A DNA stretch of 64,000 nt from Nocardioides sp. S-1144 (lineage in GTDB: Bacteria; Actinomycetota; Actinomycetes; Propionibacteriales; Nocardioidaceae), in assembly GCF_005954645.2 (NCBI RefSeq), contig NZ_CP040695.2, forward strand, positions 4,092,001 to 4,156,000. The letters run 5' to 3'. The position numbers and the translations under genes were made by a program. The notes below the pieces were generated by a model that worked only from the letters and a program-made list of their open reading frames with translations, did no database searches and was not told where the DNA came from. Below, piece by piece: positions 36,349 through 45,240 of the stretch; position 1 is the first letter of the stretch; each line of letters starts with the position of its first letter.

Positions 36349-36586
36349 CTGGCGATCGTGCCCCGAGCTCGGCCGGTGCACCATGGTCAGATCGGGCCAC
36401 GCCGGCCGGCGCGCTCACCCAGGCTGCTGACGTGGGACTCGACGAAGTCTCGCAGCACGCCACGGACGCCCACAGGCGGCGGTACAACGCACTTCGTGCG
36501 CGATCCGGGTGCAGAGTTGCGCCGGTGGCTTGTGCGGGCTCCGGTGCTCCCGACGCAGGGCGTGCGTCAAGAGCTCCGGCCGGGAA

Positions 36587-37372
36587 CTAGATGGTGGGGA
36601 CTGTTCCACCATCGATGACGTACTCGGCTCCCACGATCGACGAGGCGCGGTCCGAGACCAGGAACCCGACGAGGTCCGCGATCTCCTCGGTCTTGGCGAA
36701 CCTCCCGAGCGGCACTCCTCCGAGGGAGTCGAAGATCGTCTGCTTCGCTTCCTCGCGCGTGATGTCGTTGCCCTCGGCGATGCGGTCGAGGAACTCGGCG
36801 TACCCCTCGGTCTGGATCCCGCCGGGGCTGACGGCGTTCACCCGGACCCCGCGGGGCGCGAGCTGGTTGGCGAGTCCCTTGCTGTACGTGCGCAACGCGC
36901 CCTTGGCTGACGCATAGGGCAGCGTCGCGTCGTGCAGCGGCAGCTGGCGCTGGATCGAGGTGACGTGGACAACGACCCCGGACGCAGCCTCGACCATGGC
37001 CGGCAGCAGGGCTCGATCCAATCGGACCGCTCCCATGAGGTTGAGGTTGAGCTCGGCCATCCACTGCTCCTCGCCTGCCGCGGCGAACCCGCCGGGCGGC
37101 GTTGACGAGCCGCCGACGACGTGCACCAGGATGTCGAGACGGCCTTCCTTGGCGATCCTTGCTGCGACGGCCTCCACCCCGGCGATGGTGGAGGTGTCGG
37201 CCTCGATGAAGCGGTCGGGGAGTTCGTAGTTGGCCGGCATGGTTCGTGCCGTGGTCCACACGTCCGCGCCCATCTCGCGCAACCGCTCCACCACCGCCTC
37301 CCCCGCACCCTTCGACCCGCCGGTGACGAGTGCGCGCCGGCCGTCGAGGCGGTCGCGATCCTGCTTGGCCAT
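36587..37372 (-). CDS. SDR-family oxidoreductase
   Basis: A 261-residue classical short-chain dehydrogenase/reductase. The cofactor motif is TGGSKGAGEA (~17-26), followed by VVGGSS and the catalytic S-Y-K triad in TSIQRQLPLHDATLPYASAKG (Ser ~143, Tyr ~157, Lys ~161). The C-terminus GAEYVIDGGTVP is family-typical. ATG 37372 follows AGGAGAG. It is the second gene of an operon with the NTF2-like protein 70 bp upstream; substrate unknown. Confidence 0.9.
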   Translation of the reverse strand: MAKQDRDRLDGRRALVTGGSKGAGEAVVERLREMGADVWTTARTMPANYELPDRFIEADTSTIAGVEAVAARIAKEGRLDILVHVVGGSSTPPGGFAAAGEEQWMAELNLNLMGAVRLDRALLPAMVEAASGVVVHVTSIQRQLPLHDATLPYASAKGALRTYSKGLANQLAPRGVRVNAVSPGGIQTEGYAEFLDRIAEGNDITREEAKQTIFDSLGGVPLGRFAKTEEIADLVGFLVSDRASSIVGAEYVIDGGTVPTI

Positions 37373-37442
37373 GCTGCTCTCCTGGTGGCTCGGTGTCGAT
37401 CGTCTTGACGTTGGACGTCGGGGCGTGTGCACGGGCGAGGGG

Positions 37443-37811
37443 TCAGACGGTGATCTCGAGCTTTCGGATCGCGTCGTCGGCGAGGGTGAAGAGCATGCGG
37501 AGGTCGACCTCGCCACCGGGGAAGTTGCCTGAGAGGTGCGTGTCCACCTCCCACACGTCATCCGCCGGCCTCGAGATGGAGCGCAGCGTGATCTCGACCT
37601 CGTAGTCGTTCGCCGACTTGTCGAAGACCTCGAGCGTCTCTTCGCGACCGTGCAGCACGTGGCCGTCGTCGAGGACGGTGACGCCCTCGGACAGGTGGGT
37701 CACGGCGGTGGCGTAGTCCTGGGTGACGTGAGCGCGGAGGTAGAGCGCCACGATCTCGGGGAGCTCGTCCCAGGCGAAGGTGTTGTCGTCCGTGCTGGTG
37801 TGGGTGGTCAT
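37443..37811 (-). CDS. NTF2/SnoaL-like protein
   Basis: A 122-residue cone-shaped NTF2-fold protein (LPEIVALYLRAHVTQDYATAV at the N-terminus, then GREETLEVFDKS). Members are isomerases, cyclases or accessory binding proteins. It starts a few bases after a MerR-type promoter and precedes the SDR gene, so the two probably act on the same compound. Confidence 0.8.
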   Translation of the reverse strand: MTTHTSTDDNTFAWDELPEIVALYLRAHVTQDYATAVTHLSEGVTVLDDGHVLHGREETLEVFDKSANDYEVEITLRSISRPADDVWEVDTHLSGNFPGGEVDLRMLFTLADDAIRKLEITV

Positions 37812-37826
37812 GCCGCCACTGTCTTG

Positions 37827-37848
37827 TGTCCCTGAGCGGCAGGGTCAA
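37827..37848 (-). promoter_or_regulatory. MerR-type dyad promoter of the NTF2/SDR operon
   Basis: On the minus strand TTGACC (-35, 37848-37843) is followed by a dyad TGACCCTG-N5-CAGGGACA (37847-37827). With a 19-bp spacer the -10 would be GACAGT, placing the start of transcription at or next to the ATG. The long spacer with a centred dyad is the hallmark of MerR/SoxR-controlled promoters. A second run CTCCCCC/GGGGGAG lies near the divergent merR start. Confidence 0.6.
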
Positions 37849-37889
37849 GGACGGGACTCTCCCCCGGGGGGAGGGTGCAAACTGCGGCC

Positions 37890-38681
37890 ATGCTGGCCAT
37901 CGGTGAGTTCTCGCGTCTGACGCACCTGAGCGTCAAGACCCTGCGTCGCTACCACGAGGCGGGACTGCTCGTTCCTGCTGCGGTCGACCGGTCCACGGGC
38001 TACCGCTCCTACGACGGGAGCCAGATCCCGACCGCGCAGGTGATTCACCGTCTGCGGGAGCTTGACGTCCCCCTCGTCGACGTGCGAAGCATCATCGAGT
38101 CGACCGACCCCGACAGCCGTGCCGCCCTCGTGTCTGATCACTTGGCGCGGCTGGAGGCCGAGCTGGACCGGACCCGGGCCGCGGTCGTGTCGCTGCGTCG
38201 GCTCCTCGATCCCGACCCGGTGCCCCTGCGCGTTGAGCTGAGGGCGGTGCCGGAGGTGACGGTCGCGGCGATCGAGGCTGATGTCGACAGTGAGGGCTTG
38301 GCCGCGTGGTACGCGGGCGCCCTGGCCGAGCTCGAGGCCGCGGTCGACGTCCGCACGGGGCCCGCCGGCGGGGTCTACGACAACGCACTCTTCGAGGAGG
38401 GCCGGGGCCACGTCACGCTGCACGTGCCGACGGCGGACCCGCCGCGTCGTGGCCGGGTACGCCCGGTGACACTGCCGGCAGTTGAGCTGGCGGTCGCGAC
38501 CCACGTCGGCCCGCATGATCATGCTGACGTCACCTACGGCGAGCTCGGGTCGTGGGTCGTCGCCAACGCCCTCGCGGTGGCGGGCCCTGTCCGGGAGACC
38601 TACCTCGTCGCGCCCGCCGACGACCTCAACCCGTCCGCCTGGCGCACAGAGATCGGGTGGCCCATCTTCAGGATGTCCTAG
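37890..38681 (+). CDS. MerR-family regulator with GyrI-like effector domain
   Basis: A 263-residue regulator. The N-terminal MerR HTH reads IGEFSRLTHLSVKTLRRYHEAG (described: IGEFSRL ~3, KTLRRYHEAGLL ~16-27), followed by a coiled coil and a GyrI-like small-molecule binding domain (~120-263). It belongs to the BltR/multidrug-responsive type. It is divergent from the NTF2/SDR operon, whose promoter has a MerR-type dyad. ATG 37890 fits the family start better than the GTG at 37875. Confidence 0.88.
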   Translation: MLAIGEFSRLTHLSVKTLRRYHEAGLLVPAAVDRSTGYRSYDGSQIPTAQVIHRLRELDVPLVDVRSIIESTDPDSRAALVSDHLARLEAELDRTRAAVVSLRRLLDPDPVPLRVELRAVPEVTVAAIEADVDSEGLAAWYAGALAELEAAVDVRTGPAGGVYDNALFEEGRGHVTLHVPTADPPRRGRVRPVTLPAVELAVATHVGPHDHADVTYGELGSWVVANALAVAGPVRETYLVAPADDLNPSAWRTEIGWPIFRMS

Positions 38682-38857
38682 TCGCGTGGGCGGCCACCGG
38701 GCCGGACCTCGATTCGATTGCGAGATCCTTCGTGGTGCCGGTACCCGGCCAACCGCTCATCCGCAGGCACGGGTGTGATGCGAGAGCCGCCGGATGACGG
38801 TGCATCGACGCGCGCTGGAAGTCGCGCATCAGCATCGGCAGCGGGACGTCGCTCCCG

Positions 38858-39397
38858 CTAGCTGATCGGGTGGTCGTGCACCGCCGATGAGAGGTGCACG
38901 CCGTTCAGCTCCAGGTAGAGCTGCCGCTCGGTCACGGTGAGCGTGATCGTGTTGCGGCGCTCCATGGTGTCCACCGCTGAGTCGATGAACCCGGGATCGA
39001 AGCTGTGCAGCACGATCTCGGCGGCGCGGTGGATCCTCGCCCCTACCCACTGCGCGAGCACCTTGGCCGGGTCGCGGTGCGTGTAGATCGTCGTGCGCTC
39101 GGCGGCCTTGCTGCCCGTGTGGAGCCGCGCGGCATCCGGTGCGCCGACCTCGATCCAGGCGAGCAGCTTCCCGCTCAGGTCACGCACCAGAACCGCCGGG
39201 GCGTCGGTCGCCGAGATGCCTTCGCTGAATGCGATGCCCTCTTCGTGCTCCAGGCAGTAGGCCAGCACGCGCGTCACGAGGTACGCCTCGGTCTCTGACG
39301 GATGCCGCGCCGCGCGCAGCGTGAACTCCTCGTAGACGCCGCGATCCGTGTCGGCCAGCTCGACTTCGAACGTGTGCATCGTCGCGCCGGCTGCCAT
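38858..39397 (-). CDS. yaeQ: YaeQ family protein
   Basis: A 179-residue protein of the YaeQ family (PD-(D/E)XK-like fold). The start MAAGATMHTFEVELAD aligns with YaeQ N-termini, so ATG 39397 is preferred over ATG 39379. The family block ARHPSETEAYLVTRVLAYCL is at ~28-47, and WIEVGAPD (~80) contains the candidate nuclease-like acidic residue. Function in actinobacteria unknown. Confidence 0.88.
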   Translation of the reverse strand: MAAGATMHTFEVELADTDRGVYEEFTLRAARHPSETEAYLVTRVLAYCLEHEEGIAFSEGISATDAPAVLVRDLSGKLLAWIEVGAPDAARLHTGSKAAERTTIYTHRDPAKVLAQWVGARIHRAAEIVLHSFDPGFIDSAVDTMERRNTITLTVTERQLYLELNGVHLSSAVHDHPIS

Positions 39398-39452
39398 GGG
39401 GCTCAGCCTAGTCCGGGAAGTCGACCGCCCCGCGGCGCGTTGAGACGACGTG

Positions 39453-40421
39453 ATGCTCTCCCTGCTCGACCGGTCCCGGACGCGCGCCGGCCTGCCCGAC
39501 GCCGCGGCGCTCGAGGCGACGGTGGCGCGGGCGGTGCACGCGGAGGCGGTCGGGTACGAGCGGTTCTGGGTCGCCGAGCACCACGCGGTGCCCGGGATCG
39601 CGTCCGGGACGCCGGCGGTGCTGCTGGCGGCGATCGGGGCGCGGACGTCGCGGATCCGGATCGGGTCGGGCGGGGTGATGCTGCCGCTGCACCAGCCGCT
39701 GGTCGTGGCCGAGCAGTTCCTCGTGCTCGACGCGCTGCACCCCGGCCGGGTCGACCTCGGGCTGGGTCGGTCGGTCGGGTTCACGGCGCCGGTGCGTGCG
39801 GCGCTGCGGCGCGAGGTCGAGGCGGCGGACTCGTTCGAGGACGACCTCGTCGAGCTGCACGGCTACCTCGACGGCAGCGCGGAGGTGACCGCGCGGCCGG
39901 TGGCGGGTAGGTCGCTGCCGACGTACCTGCTCGCCACCGGGCGGGGCATCGAGACCGCCGCGCGGCACGGGATGCCGGTCGTCGTCGGTGGGCCCGTGCT
40001 CGACTCCGAGGAGCTGCCCGGGATGCTCGCGCGGTACCGGCGCGAGTTCCGGCCCCGCCACGACAGCACCCCGTGGGTGACCATCTCCCTCGACGTCACC
40101 GTCGCCGACGACGACGCCACCGCGCGCGAGCTCGCGCTGCCCGAGGCGTGGGCGATGGCGGTCTCGCGGCAGACCGGGGAGTTCCCGCCGCTCGAGCCGG
40201 TGGCCGCGATCCGCGCCGCCGACTGGCCGAGCCAGGTGCGGCGTCGGGTCGAGGCCTCGCTGGAGCGGGCCGTGGCCGGCAGCCCCGAGACCGTGCGACG
40301 GCGCGTGGACCGGCTCGCCGAGCGCACCGGCGCCGACGAGCTGATGGCCAGCACCTCCACCCACGACCGCGACGCGCTGCTCGCCTCCGACCGGGCGCTG
40401 CGCGACCTCGTCACCGGCTGA
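39453..40421 (+). CDS. LLM-class flavin oxidoreductase (MsnO8 type)
   Basis: A 322-residue luciferase-like monooxygenase fold enzyme. It starts MLSLLDRSRT, has WVAEHHAVPGIASGTPAVLL (~40-59), the RIRIGSGGVMLPLHQPLVVAEQF strand region (~70-92) and GRVDLGLGRSVGF (~103-115), the pattern of the MsnO8 subgroup. Substrate unknown. Monocistronic, divergent from yaeQ by about 55 bp. Confidence 0.88.
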   Translation: MLSLLDRSRTRAGLPDAAALEATVARAVHAEAVGYERFWVAEHHAVPGIASGTPAVLLAAIGARTSRIRIGSGGVMLPLHQPLVVAEQFLVLDALHPGRVDLGLGRSVGFTAPVRAALRREVEAADSFEDDLVELHGYLDGSAEVTARPVAGRSLPTYLLATGRGIETAARHGMPVVVGGPVLDSEELPGMLARYRREFRPRHDSTPWVTISLDVTVADDDATARELALPEAWAMAVSRQTGEFPPLEPVAAIRAADWPSQVRRRVEASLERAVAGSPETVRRRVDRLAERTGADELMASTSTHDRDALLASDRALRDLVTG

Positions 40422-40444
40422 GGTGCGCGCTGAGGAGCGCCGCC

Positions 40445-41131
40445 TCAGCCCTCGCGCTGCAGCTGGACCACGAGGCTGACGTCGCTCACGACGTCGTCGA
40501 GGTCGACCTCCCAGCCCTCCCGCGTCGCGGAGCCGCACGGCCGGGGCACGGCGCTGCGCACGCAGGCCACGTTGAGGATCTCGCCGTCGGCGCTGACCCG
40601 GCGTCGCACGGGGCCGGACTCGTCGAAGTACTCGAGGTCGAGCACGGGCACGAACACCAGCGACCGGCCCTCGACGGCGGCCTCGGCACCGTCCTCCGGC
40701 GGCACGACCCGGTACGTCACGGTGAAGTCGTGGACGAGGCGCCCGAACGAGACCGACTGCGCCCGCTGGCCGACGGCGACCTCGCTCGCGATGCTCGTCC
40801 CCCCGGCGCTCACCTCGACGCCGGCGACCTCCGCGACCCCGAGCCGCCCGTACCCCGGCCCCGGCCGCAGCAGGATCGAGGTGACCGGGGCGGCCGTGAC
40901 GACCCGGTGCACGACCTCGACGGAGCCGTCGCTCGCCACGACGGCGCGCACGTCCTGGCCGACCGGCTCGTCGGGCGACGCCGCCGACGCCGCGGCGGCG
41001 GCGGCCGAGCGCTCGGGCCGACCCACGTCGCCGAGGGAGCCGACGACCAGCACGGCGAAGCCGGCGGTCGCGGCGATCCCGACCAGCCCGGCGAGCACAC
41101 CGACGGCCCAGTCCCGCCGGGTCCGCGTCAT
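40445..41131 (-). CDS. membrane-anchored protein of the sortase operon
   Basis: A 228-residue protein with one N-terminal membrane helix (~8-32) and an extracytoplasmic beta-rich domain containing VRAVVASDGSVEVVHRVV and FTVTYRVV, plus two cysteines (NVACVR, RPCGS). Its ATG overlaps the sortase stop (ATGA), so it is coupled to it. Family not recognised; probably a surface protein working with the sortase or DUF4397 protein. Confidence 0.7.
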   Translation of the reverse strand: MTRTRRDWAVGVLAGLVGIAATAGFAVLVVGSLGDVGRPERSAAAAAASAASPDEPVGQDVRAVVASDGSVEVVHRVVTAAPVTSILLRPGPGYGRLGVAEVAGVEVSAGGTSIASEVAVGQRAQSVSFGRLVHDFTVTYRVVPPEDGAEAAVEGRSLVFVPVLDLEYFDESGPVRRRVSADGEILNVACVRSAVPRPCGSATREGWEVDLDDVVSDVSLVVQLQREG

Positions 41132-41859
41132 CGGGCTCGCCGCTCGGACGGCTCGGCGACCGGCACCGCGGAGATCACGGCCAGGTTCTGGTAGCCGCCG
41201 CGGTCGACGACGTACGGCGGGGCGCAGGTCACCAGCACGAGCCGCCGGTCGCCGTCCGGCGAGAGCAGCTGCGGCCGGCGCTCGAAGGAGGACCTCGGCA
41301 CCAGCTGCAGCGAGGTGACCCGGAAGACCTGCTGGAGCCGGCGCGAGCGCAGCCGGACGGTGTCGCCGCGCTGGGCCTGCAGCAGGGAGGCGAACGGTCC
41401 GAGGCCCTGGGTCGTCGAGTCGACGTGGGCGGCCACGAAGGTGCTGCCGAAGGGATCACCGACGCGGGATCCCCCCGGCCACCAGCCCGCCGCGCGGACG
41501 TCGGGCGGCACGTCGAGGAGGCCGTCGGCGGTGGTGCCGGCCGCCATGACGCGCATCGAGGTGCCGTCGGGCAGCCGGATCGAGACGGGTGGCTCCGGTG
41601 TCGAGGCACCGACCCGGGGGGCCGTGGCCGCGGGCGGCGGGGACGTCGTGGGGGGAGGGCTGGGTGCGGCCGCCGCGGCCGGGTCGTCACCGAGGGCCGC
41701 GGGCCGGTCGGCGTCGGCGTCCGGAGCGGCGCAGCCGGCGAGCGCGAGCGCGACGGTGGCCGCCGCGGCCGGGGCCGTGCGGAGGAGACCTCGTGACGGT
41801 CGCCGGGGCGCCGTCCTCGACCCGCGTCCGGTCGGACCGGTCGAGCGGGGCACGGGCAC
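41128..41859 (-). CDS. class E/F sortase, lipoprotein-type
   Basis: A 243-residue sortase. The N-terminus has a lipobox-like ALAGCAA (~43), then a long Ala/Pro linker and the sortase beta-barrel from about residue 100. The catalytic residues are all visible: His145 (AAHVDS), Cys212 (TCAPPY) and Arg220 (DRGGYQ). Sortases link LPXTG-type proteins to the cell wall or to each other. It starts right after the DUF4397 stop. No LPXTG substrate is encoded in this window. Confidence 0.88.
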   Translation of the reverse strand: MPVPRSTGPTGRGSRTAPRRPSRGLLRTAPAAAATVALALAGCAAPDADADRPAALGDDPAAAAAPSPPPTTSPPPAATAPRVGASTPEPPVSIRLPDGTSMRVMAAGTTADGLLDVPPDVRAAGWWPGGSRVGDPFGSTFVAAHVDSTTQGLGPFASLLQAQRGDTVRLRSRRLQQVFRVTSLQLVPRSSFERRPQLLSPDGDRRLVLVTCAPPYVVDRGGYQNLAVISAVPVAEPSERRAR

Positions 41860-41861
41860 GG

Positions 41862-42623
41862 TCAGCTCACGGGACTGGCGAGGACTGCGAGGCCGGCCGA
41901 GCCGGTCTCCACCCGCGTGGGCGCCTCGGTGCCGTCGCCGCGCAGCGGGGTCTCACGGACGATCACCCGCATCGAGCCCCGGCGCGGGTTGCCGACGGCG
42001 TAGACCGAGGTCAGCGTGCCGGCGCGCAGCGTGACCTCCAGGGGGCCGAGGATCGGCTCGCCCTTGATGCCGCTGGGCAGCAGGGCGACCTGGTGGGCGC
42101 CGGCGGCGACGTCGGCCTCGGCGTACTCGCCGTTGGCGATGTTGGTGAAGACGACCTGGCCGTCGACCTCGACGTCGGCCGGTGCTGTCGTCGCGGTGTG
42201 GGCCAGGACGACCCGGGCCTTGCCCGGACCGATCGGGTCCATCGGGGTCGGGTAGATGCTGACCACCGGCTCGCCGTCGACCGCGGCGGGGTTGTGCACC
42301 ACCACGTCGCTCGCCGAGCCCGCGCCGACCTCGACGGTCGCCTCGACGGACCCGCCGTCGAAGGCGAACTCGACGGCGTGCGGGCCGGCGTCCAGCGTGA
42401 CCGGCGGCGCGACGGCACCGTCGGCGAGGCCGGCGGCCACCTCCTCGCCGTCGACGCTCACGACCATCTCGGCGCCGGGCACGGCTTGCACGAACACGAC
42501 CGACCCGGCCCCGCGCGGTGGCGGACTCGCCGCACCGGCGCCGGAGCCCGGCGCGGCCGCTGCGGTCACCGCCGCGAGGGCACTGGTGACGACTCCGACG
42601 ATGAGCAGACGCGCAAGCCCCAT
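41862..42623 (-). CDS. secreted DUF4397 protein
   Basis: A 253-residue exported protein with a signal peptide (~1-25) and two DUF4397 beta-domains: VVFVQAVPGAEMVVSVDGE (~40) and ARVVLAHTATTAPADVEVDG (~137). The C-terminus ends TGSAGLAVLASPVS with neither a membrane helix nor a basic tail, so it is not a normal sortase substrate, though VETGSAG faintly recalls a sorting signal. First gene of a tight DUF4397/sortase/membrane-protein operon. ATG 42623 is preferred to GTG 42629. Confidence 0.82.
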   Translation of the reverse strand: MGLARLLIVGVVTSALAAVTAAAAPGSGAGAASPPPRGAGSVVFVQAVPGAEMVVSVDGEEVAAGLADGAVAPPVTLDAGPHAVEFAFDGGSVEATVEVGAGSASDVVVHNPAAVDGEPVVSIYPTPMDPIGPGKARVVLAHTATTAPADVEVDGQVVFTNIANGEYAEADVAAGAHQVALLPSGIKGEPILGPLEVTLRAGTLTSVYAVGNPRRGSMRVIVRETPLRGDGTEAPTRVETGSAGLAVLASPVS

Positions 42624-42747
42624 GACCAACCCCCCGGTAGGTGCACGCAGCAGCGCGCTACCTCATGGTGGGCCGAATGACGGAACGACGCGCCACCCCT
42701 CGGGGCGATTTCCTCGATGTTGAGGATGCGCGCCGACCGACCAGGGG

Positions 42748-43992
42748 TCAGGCGGCGGCCTTCTCGGCCTTCTGACGCTTCTCCAGCTGGACCAGGCGGG
42801 CCTGGGCGGCGCGGCGGATCTTGGGGCCCTTGGTGCTCATCGCCCACAGCAGCTTGGCCTGCTCGGGGACGTTCTTGACCTCGGTGGTGGCCAGGAAGCC
42901 GTTCGGCAGCGAGAGCCGGACGACGCGGTGCCAGGCGCTCGCGACCTGCTGCGGCAGCGGGGCCGAGTGGTAGCGCAGGCCGTACTTCTCGAACAGCGCC
43001 TCCACCTGCGGGGCGATCTCGGCGTACCGGCTGCTGGGCAGGTCGGGGAAGAGGTGGTGCTCGATCTGGTGACTGAGGTTGCCGGTCATCAGGTGCATGA
43101 ACTTCGAGCCGGAGATGTTCGCCGAGCCGAGCATCTGGCGCAGGTACCACTGGCCGCGGGTCTCGTCGGCGGGGATCGACTTGCGCTCGAAGGTCTCGAC
43201 GCCCTCGGGGAAGTGACCGCACATGATCACCGAGTGCGACCAGAGGTTGCGCACCAGGTTGGCGGTGAAGTTGGCGGCCAGGGTCGGCAGGAACGAGCCG
43301 GTCGGGACCGACAGCGCCGGGTGGACGACGTAGTCCTTGGTGGCCTGCTTGCGGATCTTGGCCAGCGTCTTGCGGGCGTTGGCCTTGAAGGTCTCGCTGC
43401 GCTTCTCCTTCGGGATCGACAGGTTCTTGCCGAGCTCGAGGTCGTAGGCGGCGATGCCGTACTCGAAGAAGCAGGCGTTGATGAAGTTCCACAACGGCTG
43501 GCCGAGGTGCATCGGGTGCCAGCGCTGGTCCTCGTCGATGCGCATGATGCCGTAGCCGAGGTCGTTGTCCTTGCCCACGATGTTGGTGTAGGTGTGGTGG
43601 ATCTCGTTGTGCGAGTGCTTCCAGCCTTCGGCGGTGGAGGCGTTGTCCCACTCCCACGTGGTCGAGTGGATCTTCGGGTCACGCATCCAGTCCCACTGGC
43701 CGTGCATGACGTTGTGGCCGATCTCCATGTTCTCGAGGATCTTGGCGATGCTCAGGCCGACGGTGCCCGCGACCCAGGCCGGGGGGAAGACGCTGGCCAG
43801 CAGGACGGCGCGCGAGCCGAGCTCGAGCTTGCGCTGCACGTCGACGACCCTGCGGATGTAGGCCGCGTCCTTCTCGCCGCGCGCGTCGAGGATGTCCTGG
43901 CGGATCGCGTCGAGCTCGAGGCCGAGCTGCTCGACGTCGGTGTCCGAGAGGTGCGCGGTCGGGTTGACGGGGAGCTTGGTGATGACGGTCAT
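42748..43992 (-). CDS. membrane fatty acid desaturase
   Basis: A 414-residue membrane desaturase with the di-iron histidine boxes GHNVMH (His93, His97), HSHNEIHH (His128, His132, His133) and QIEHHLFP (~310). It belongs to the acyl-CoA/acyl-lipid desaturase group related to mycobacterial DesA3. It lies 23 bp behind its electron donor, the ferredoxin reductase gene. The C-terminal ~60 residues form a basic, helical cytosolic extension. Confidence 0.93.
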   Translation of the reverse strand: MTVITKLPVNPTAHLSDTDVEQLGLELDAIRQDILDARGEKDAAYIRRVVDVQRKLELGSRAVLLASVFPPAWVAGTVGLSIAKILENMEIGHNVMHGQWDWMRDPKIHSTTWEWDNASTAEGWKHSHNEIHHTYTNIVGKDNDLGYGIMRIDEDQRWHPMHLGQPLWNFINACFFEYGIAAYDLELGKNLSIPKEKRSETFKANARKTLAKIRKQATKDYVVHPALSVPTGSFLPTLAANFTANLVRNLWSHSVIMCGHFPEGVETFERKSIPADETRGQWYLRQMLGSANISGSKFMHLMTGNLSHQIEHHLFPDLPSSRYAEIAPQVEALFEKYGLRYHSAPLPQQVASAWHRVVRLSLPNGFLATTEVKNVPEQAKLLWAMSTKGPKIRRAAQARLVQLEKRQKAEKAAA

Positions 43993-44015
43993 GAGCAGTC
44001 CTGTTCTCGTGGAGA

Positions 44016-45155
44016 TCAGTGGTCGATGGTGCAGGCGCCGGCGGCGGCGCTGATGCAGGTCTGGATCGGGACGCCCTCGGGGCCGGTCTCGCCCGGGACG
44101 GCGACGGTGAGGGCGCCGTTGCGCAGGTCGCGGACGGCGCCGGAGCGCATCGGCAGCACGCAGCCGAAGCAGACGCCCATCCGGCAGCCGCTCGGCATCA
44201 GGACGCCGGCGCTCTCGCCGGCGTCGAGGATCGGGGTGGTGCCGTCGGCGTCGACGGTGATGCCGTTGGTGAAGGTGACGGTGCCGCCGTCGCCGGTCGC
44301 GCCGAGGGTGACCGGGCGGAACCGCTCGGTGGTCAGCTCGAGGCCGCGCTCGGCGTGGTGCCGCTCGAGGGCGTCGAGCAGGCCGGCCGGGCCGCAGGCG
44401 TAGGTGAGCCGGTCGGCCAGGTCGGGGACCAGCTCGGCGAGGTGGTCGACGTCGAGGATGCCGTCGCGCACGTCGTAGCGCTCGACGAGGCGCAGGTGGC
44501 CCGCGGCGTCGTGGGCGCGCAGCTCGTCGCGGAACATCGCGGAGTCCTGCGAGACGTTGATGTGCACCAGCACGATGTCGACGGTCGGGACGACGGCGCG
44601 CGAGTAGAGGTTGCGCAGCATGCCGATGACCGGCGTGATGCCCGAGCCGCCCGTGACGAGGAGCAGCTTGTCGGGCATCGGCACGGGCAGCACGAAGTCG
44701 CCCTCGGCCGGGGCCATCTGGATCATCTGGCCGACGCGGGCGCGGTGCACGAGGTGCCCGGAGACGACGCCGCCGGGGATCGCCTTGACGGTGATCGAGA
44801 CGTGGCCGTCGGGGCGCGGGCCGTGGGTCAGCGAGTAGGTGCGCCACAGCCGGACGCCGTCGACGTCGACGCCCACGCGGACGTACTGGCCGGGCACGTG
44901 GCCGCCCCAGTCCTTGCCCGGCTTGAGGACGATCGTCGCGGAGTCGGCGGTCTCGGGGCGGATCTCGACGATCCGGCCGCGCAGGTCGGCGCCGGCGCGC
45001 AGGGGGTGGAAGACGTCGAGGACGTCGTCGAGCTGGAGCGGCGTCACGGCGGCGTCGGCGAGGGCGCGCAGGCGCTGCCTCAGCGTCGGTCGCGGGGTCG
45101 GCCGGGCCGGGCCGGCCGCGGTGGCGGCCTCGCGGGGCGGGGCGGTGGACGTCAT
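44016..45155 (-). CDS. ferredoxin reductase-type electron donor of the desaturase
   Basis: A 379-residue fusion of FAD domain (RTYSLTHG ~105), NAD(P)H domain (LLLVTGGSGITPVIGMLRNL ~165) and a C-terminal plant-type 2Fe-2S domain (CRMGVCFGC ~325-333 and a last cysteine in QTCISAA). Domain order and context match Rv3230c, which feeds electrons to DesA3 in Mycobacterium tuberculosis. First gene of the two-gene desaturase operon. Confidence 0.93.
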   Translation of the reverse strand: MTSTAPPREAATAAGPARPTPRPTLRQRLRALADAAVTPLQLDDVLDVFHPLRAGADLRGRIVEIRPETADSATIVLKPGKDWGGHVPGQYVRVGVDVDGVRLWRTYSLTHGPRPDGHVSITVKAIPGGVVSGHLVHRARVGQMIQMAPAEGDFVLPVPMPDKLLLVTGGSGITPVIGMLRNLYSRAVVPTVDIVLVHINVSQDSAMFRDELRAHDAAGHLRLVERYDVRDGILDVDHLAELVPDLADRLTYACGPAGLLDALERHHAERGLELTTERFRPVTLGATGDGGTVTFTNGITVDADGTTPILDAGESAGVLMPSGCRMGVCFGCVLPMRSGAVRDLRNGALTVAVPGETGPEGVPIQTCISAAAGACTIDH

Positions 45156-45201
45156 ACCTTCAGTCTGCCCGTCTCTGGCGCTAAACTCCTGACCTCACCA
45201 C

Positions 45202-45228
45202 GTGAACCTCCGCTGCGCTCTTGTTCAC
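45202..45228. promoter_or_regulatory. dyad between desaturase operon and PucR regulator
   Basis: GTGAAC (45202-45207) and GTTCAC (45223-45228) form an inverted repeat with 15-bp spacing in the divergent intergenic region. It lies 12 bp upstream of the regulator ATG. Candidate operator for the adjacent PucR-type protein. Confidence 0.4.
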
Positions 45229-45240
45229 AAAGGACAAAGA

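Noticed and set aside
36385..36586. Small gene in the lower-GC gap before the SDR gene
   Set aside because: Open frames exist on both strands but none has a ribosome-binding site or family resemblance.
38682..38857. A gene between the MerR and yaeQ stops
   Set aside because: Only antisense-type frames occur; nothing with a start signal or homology.
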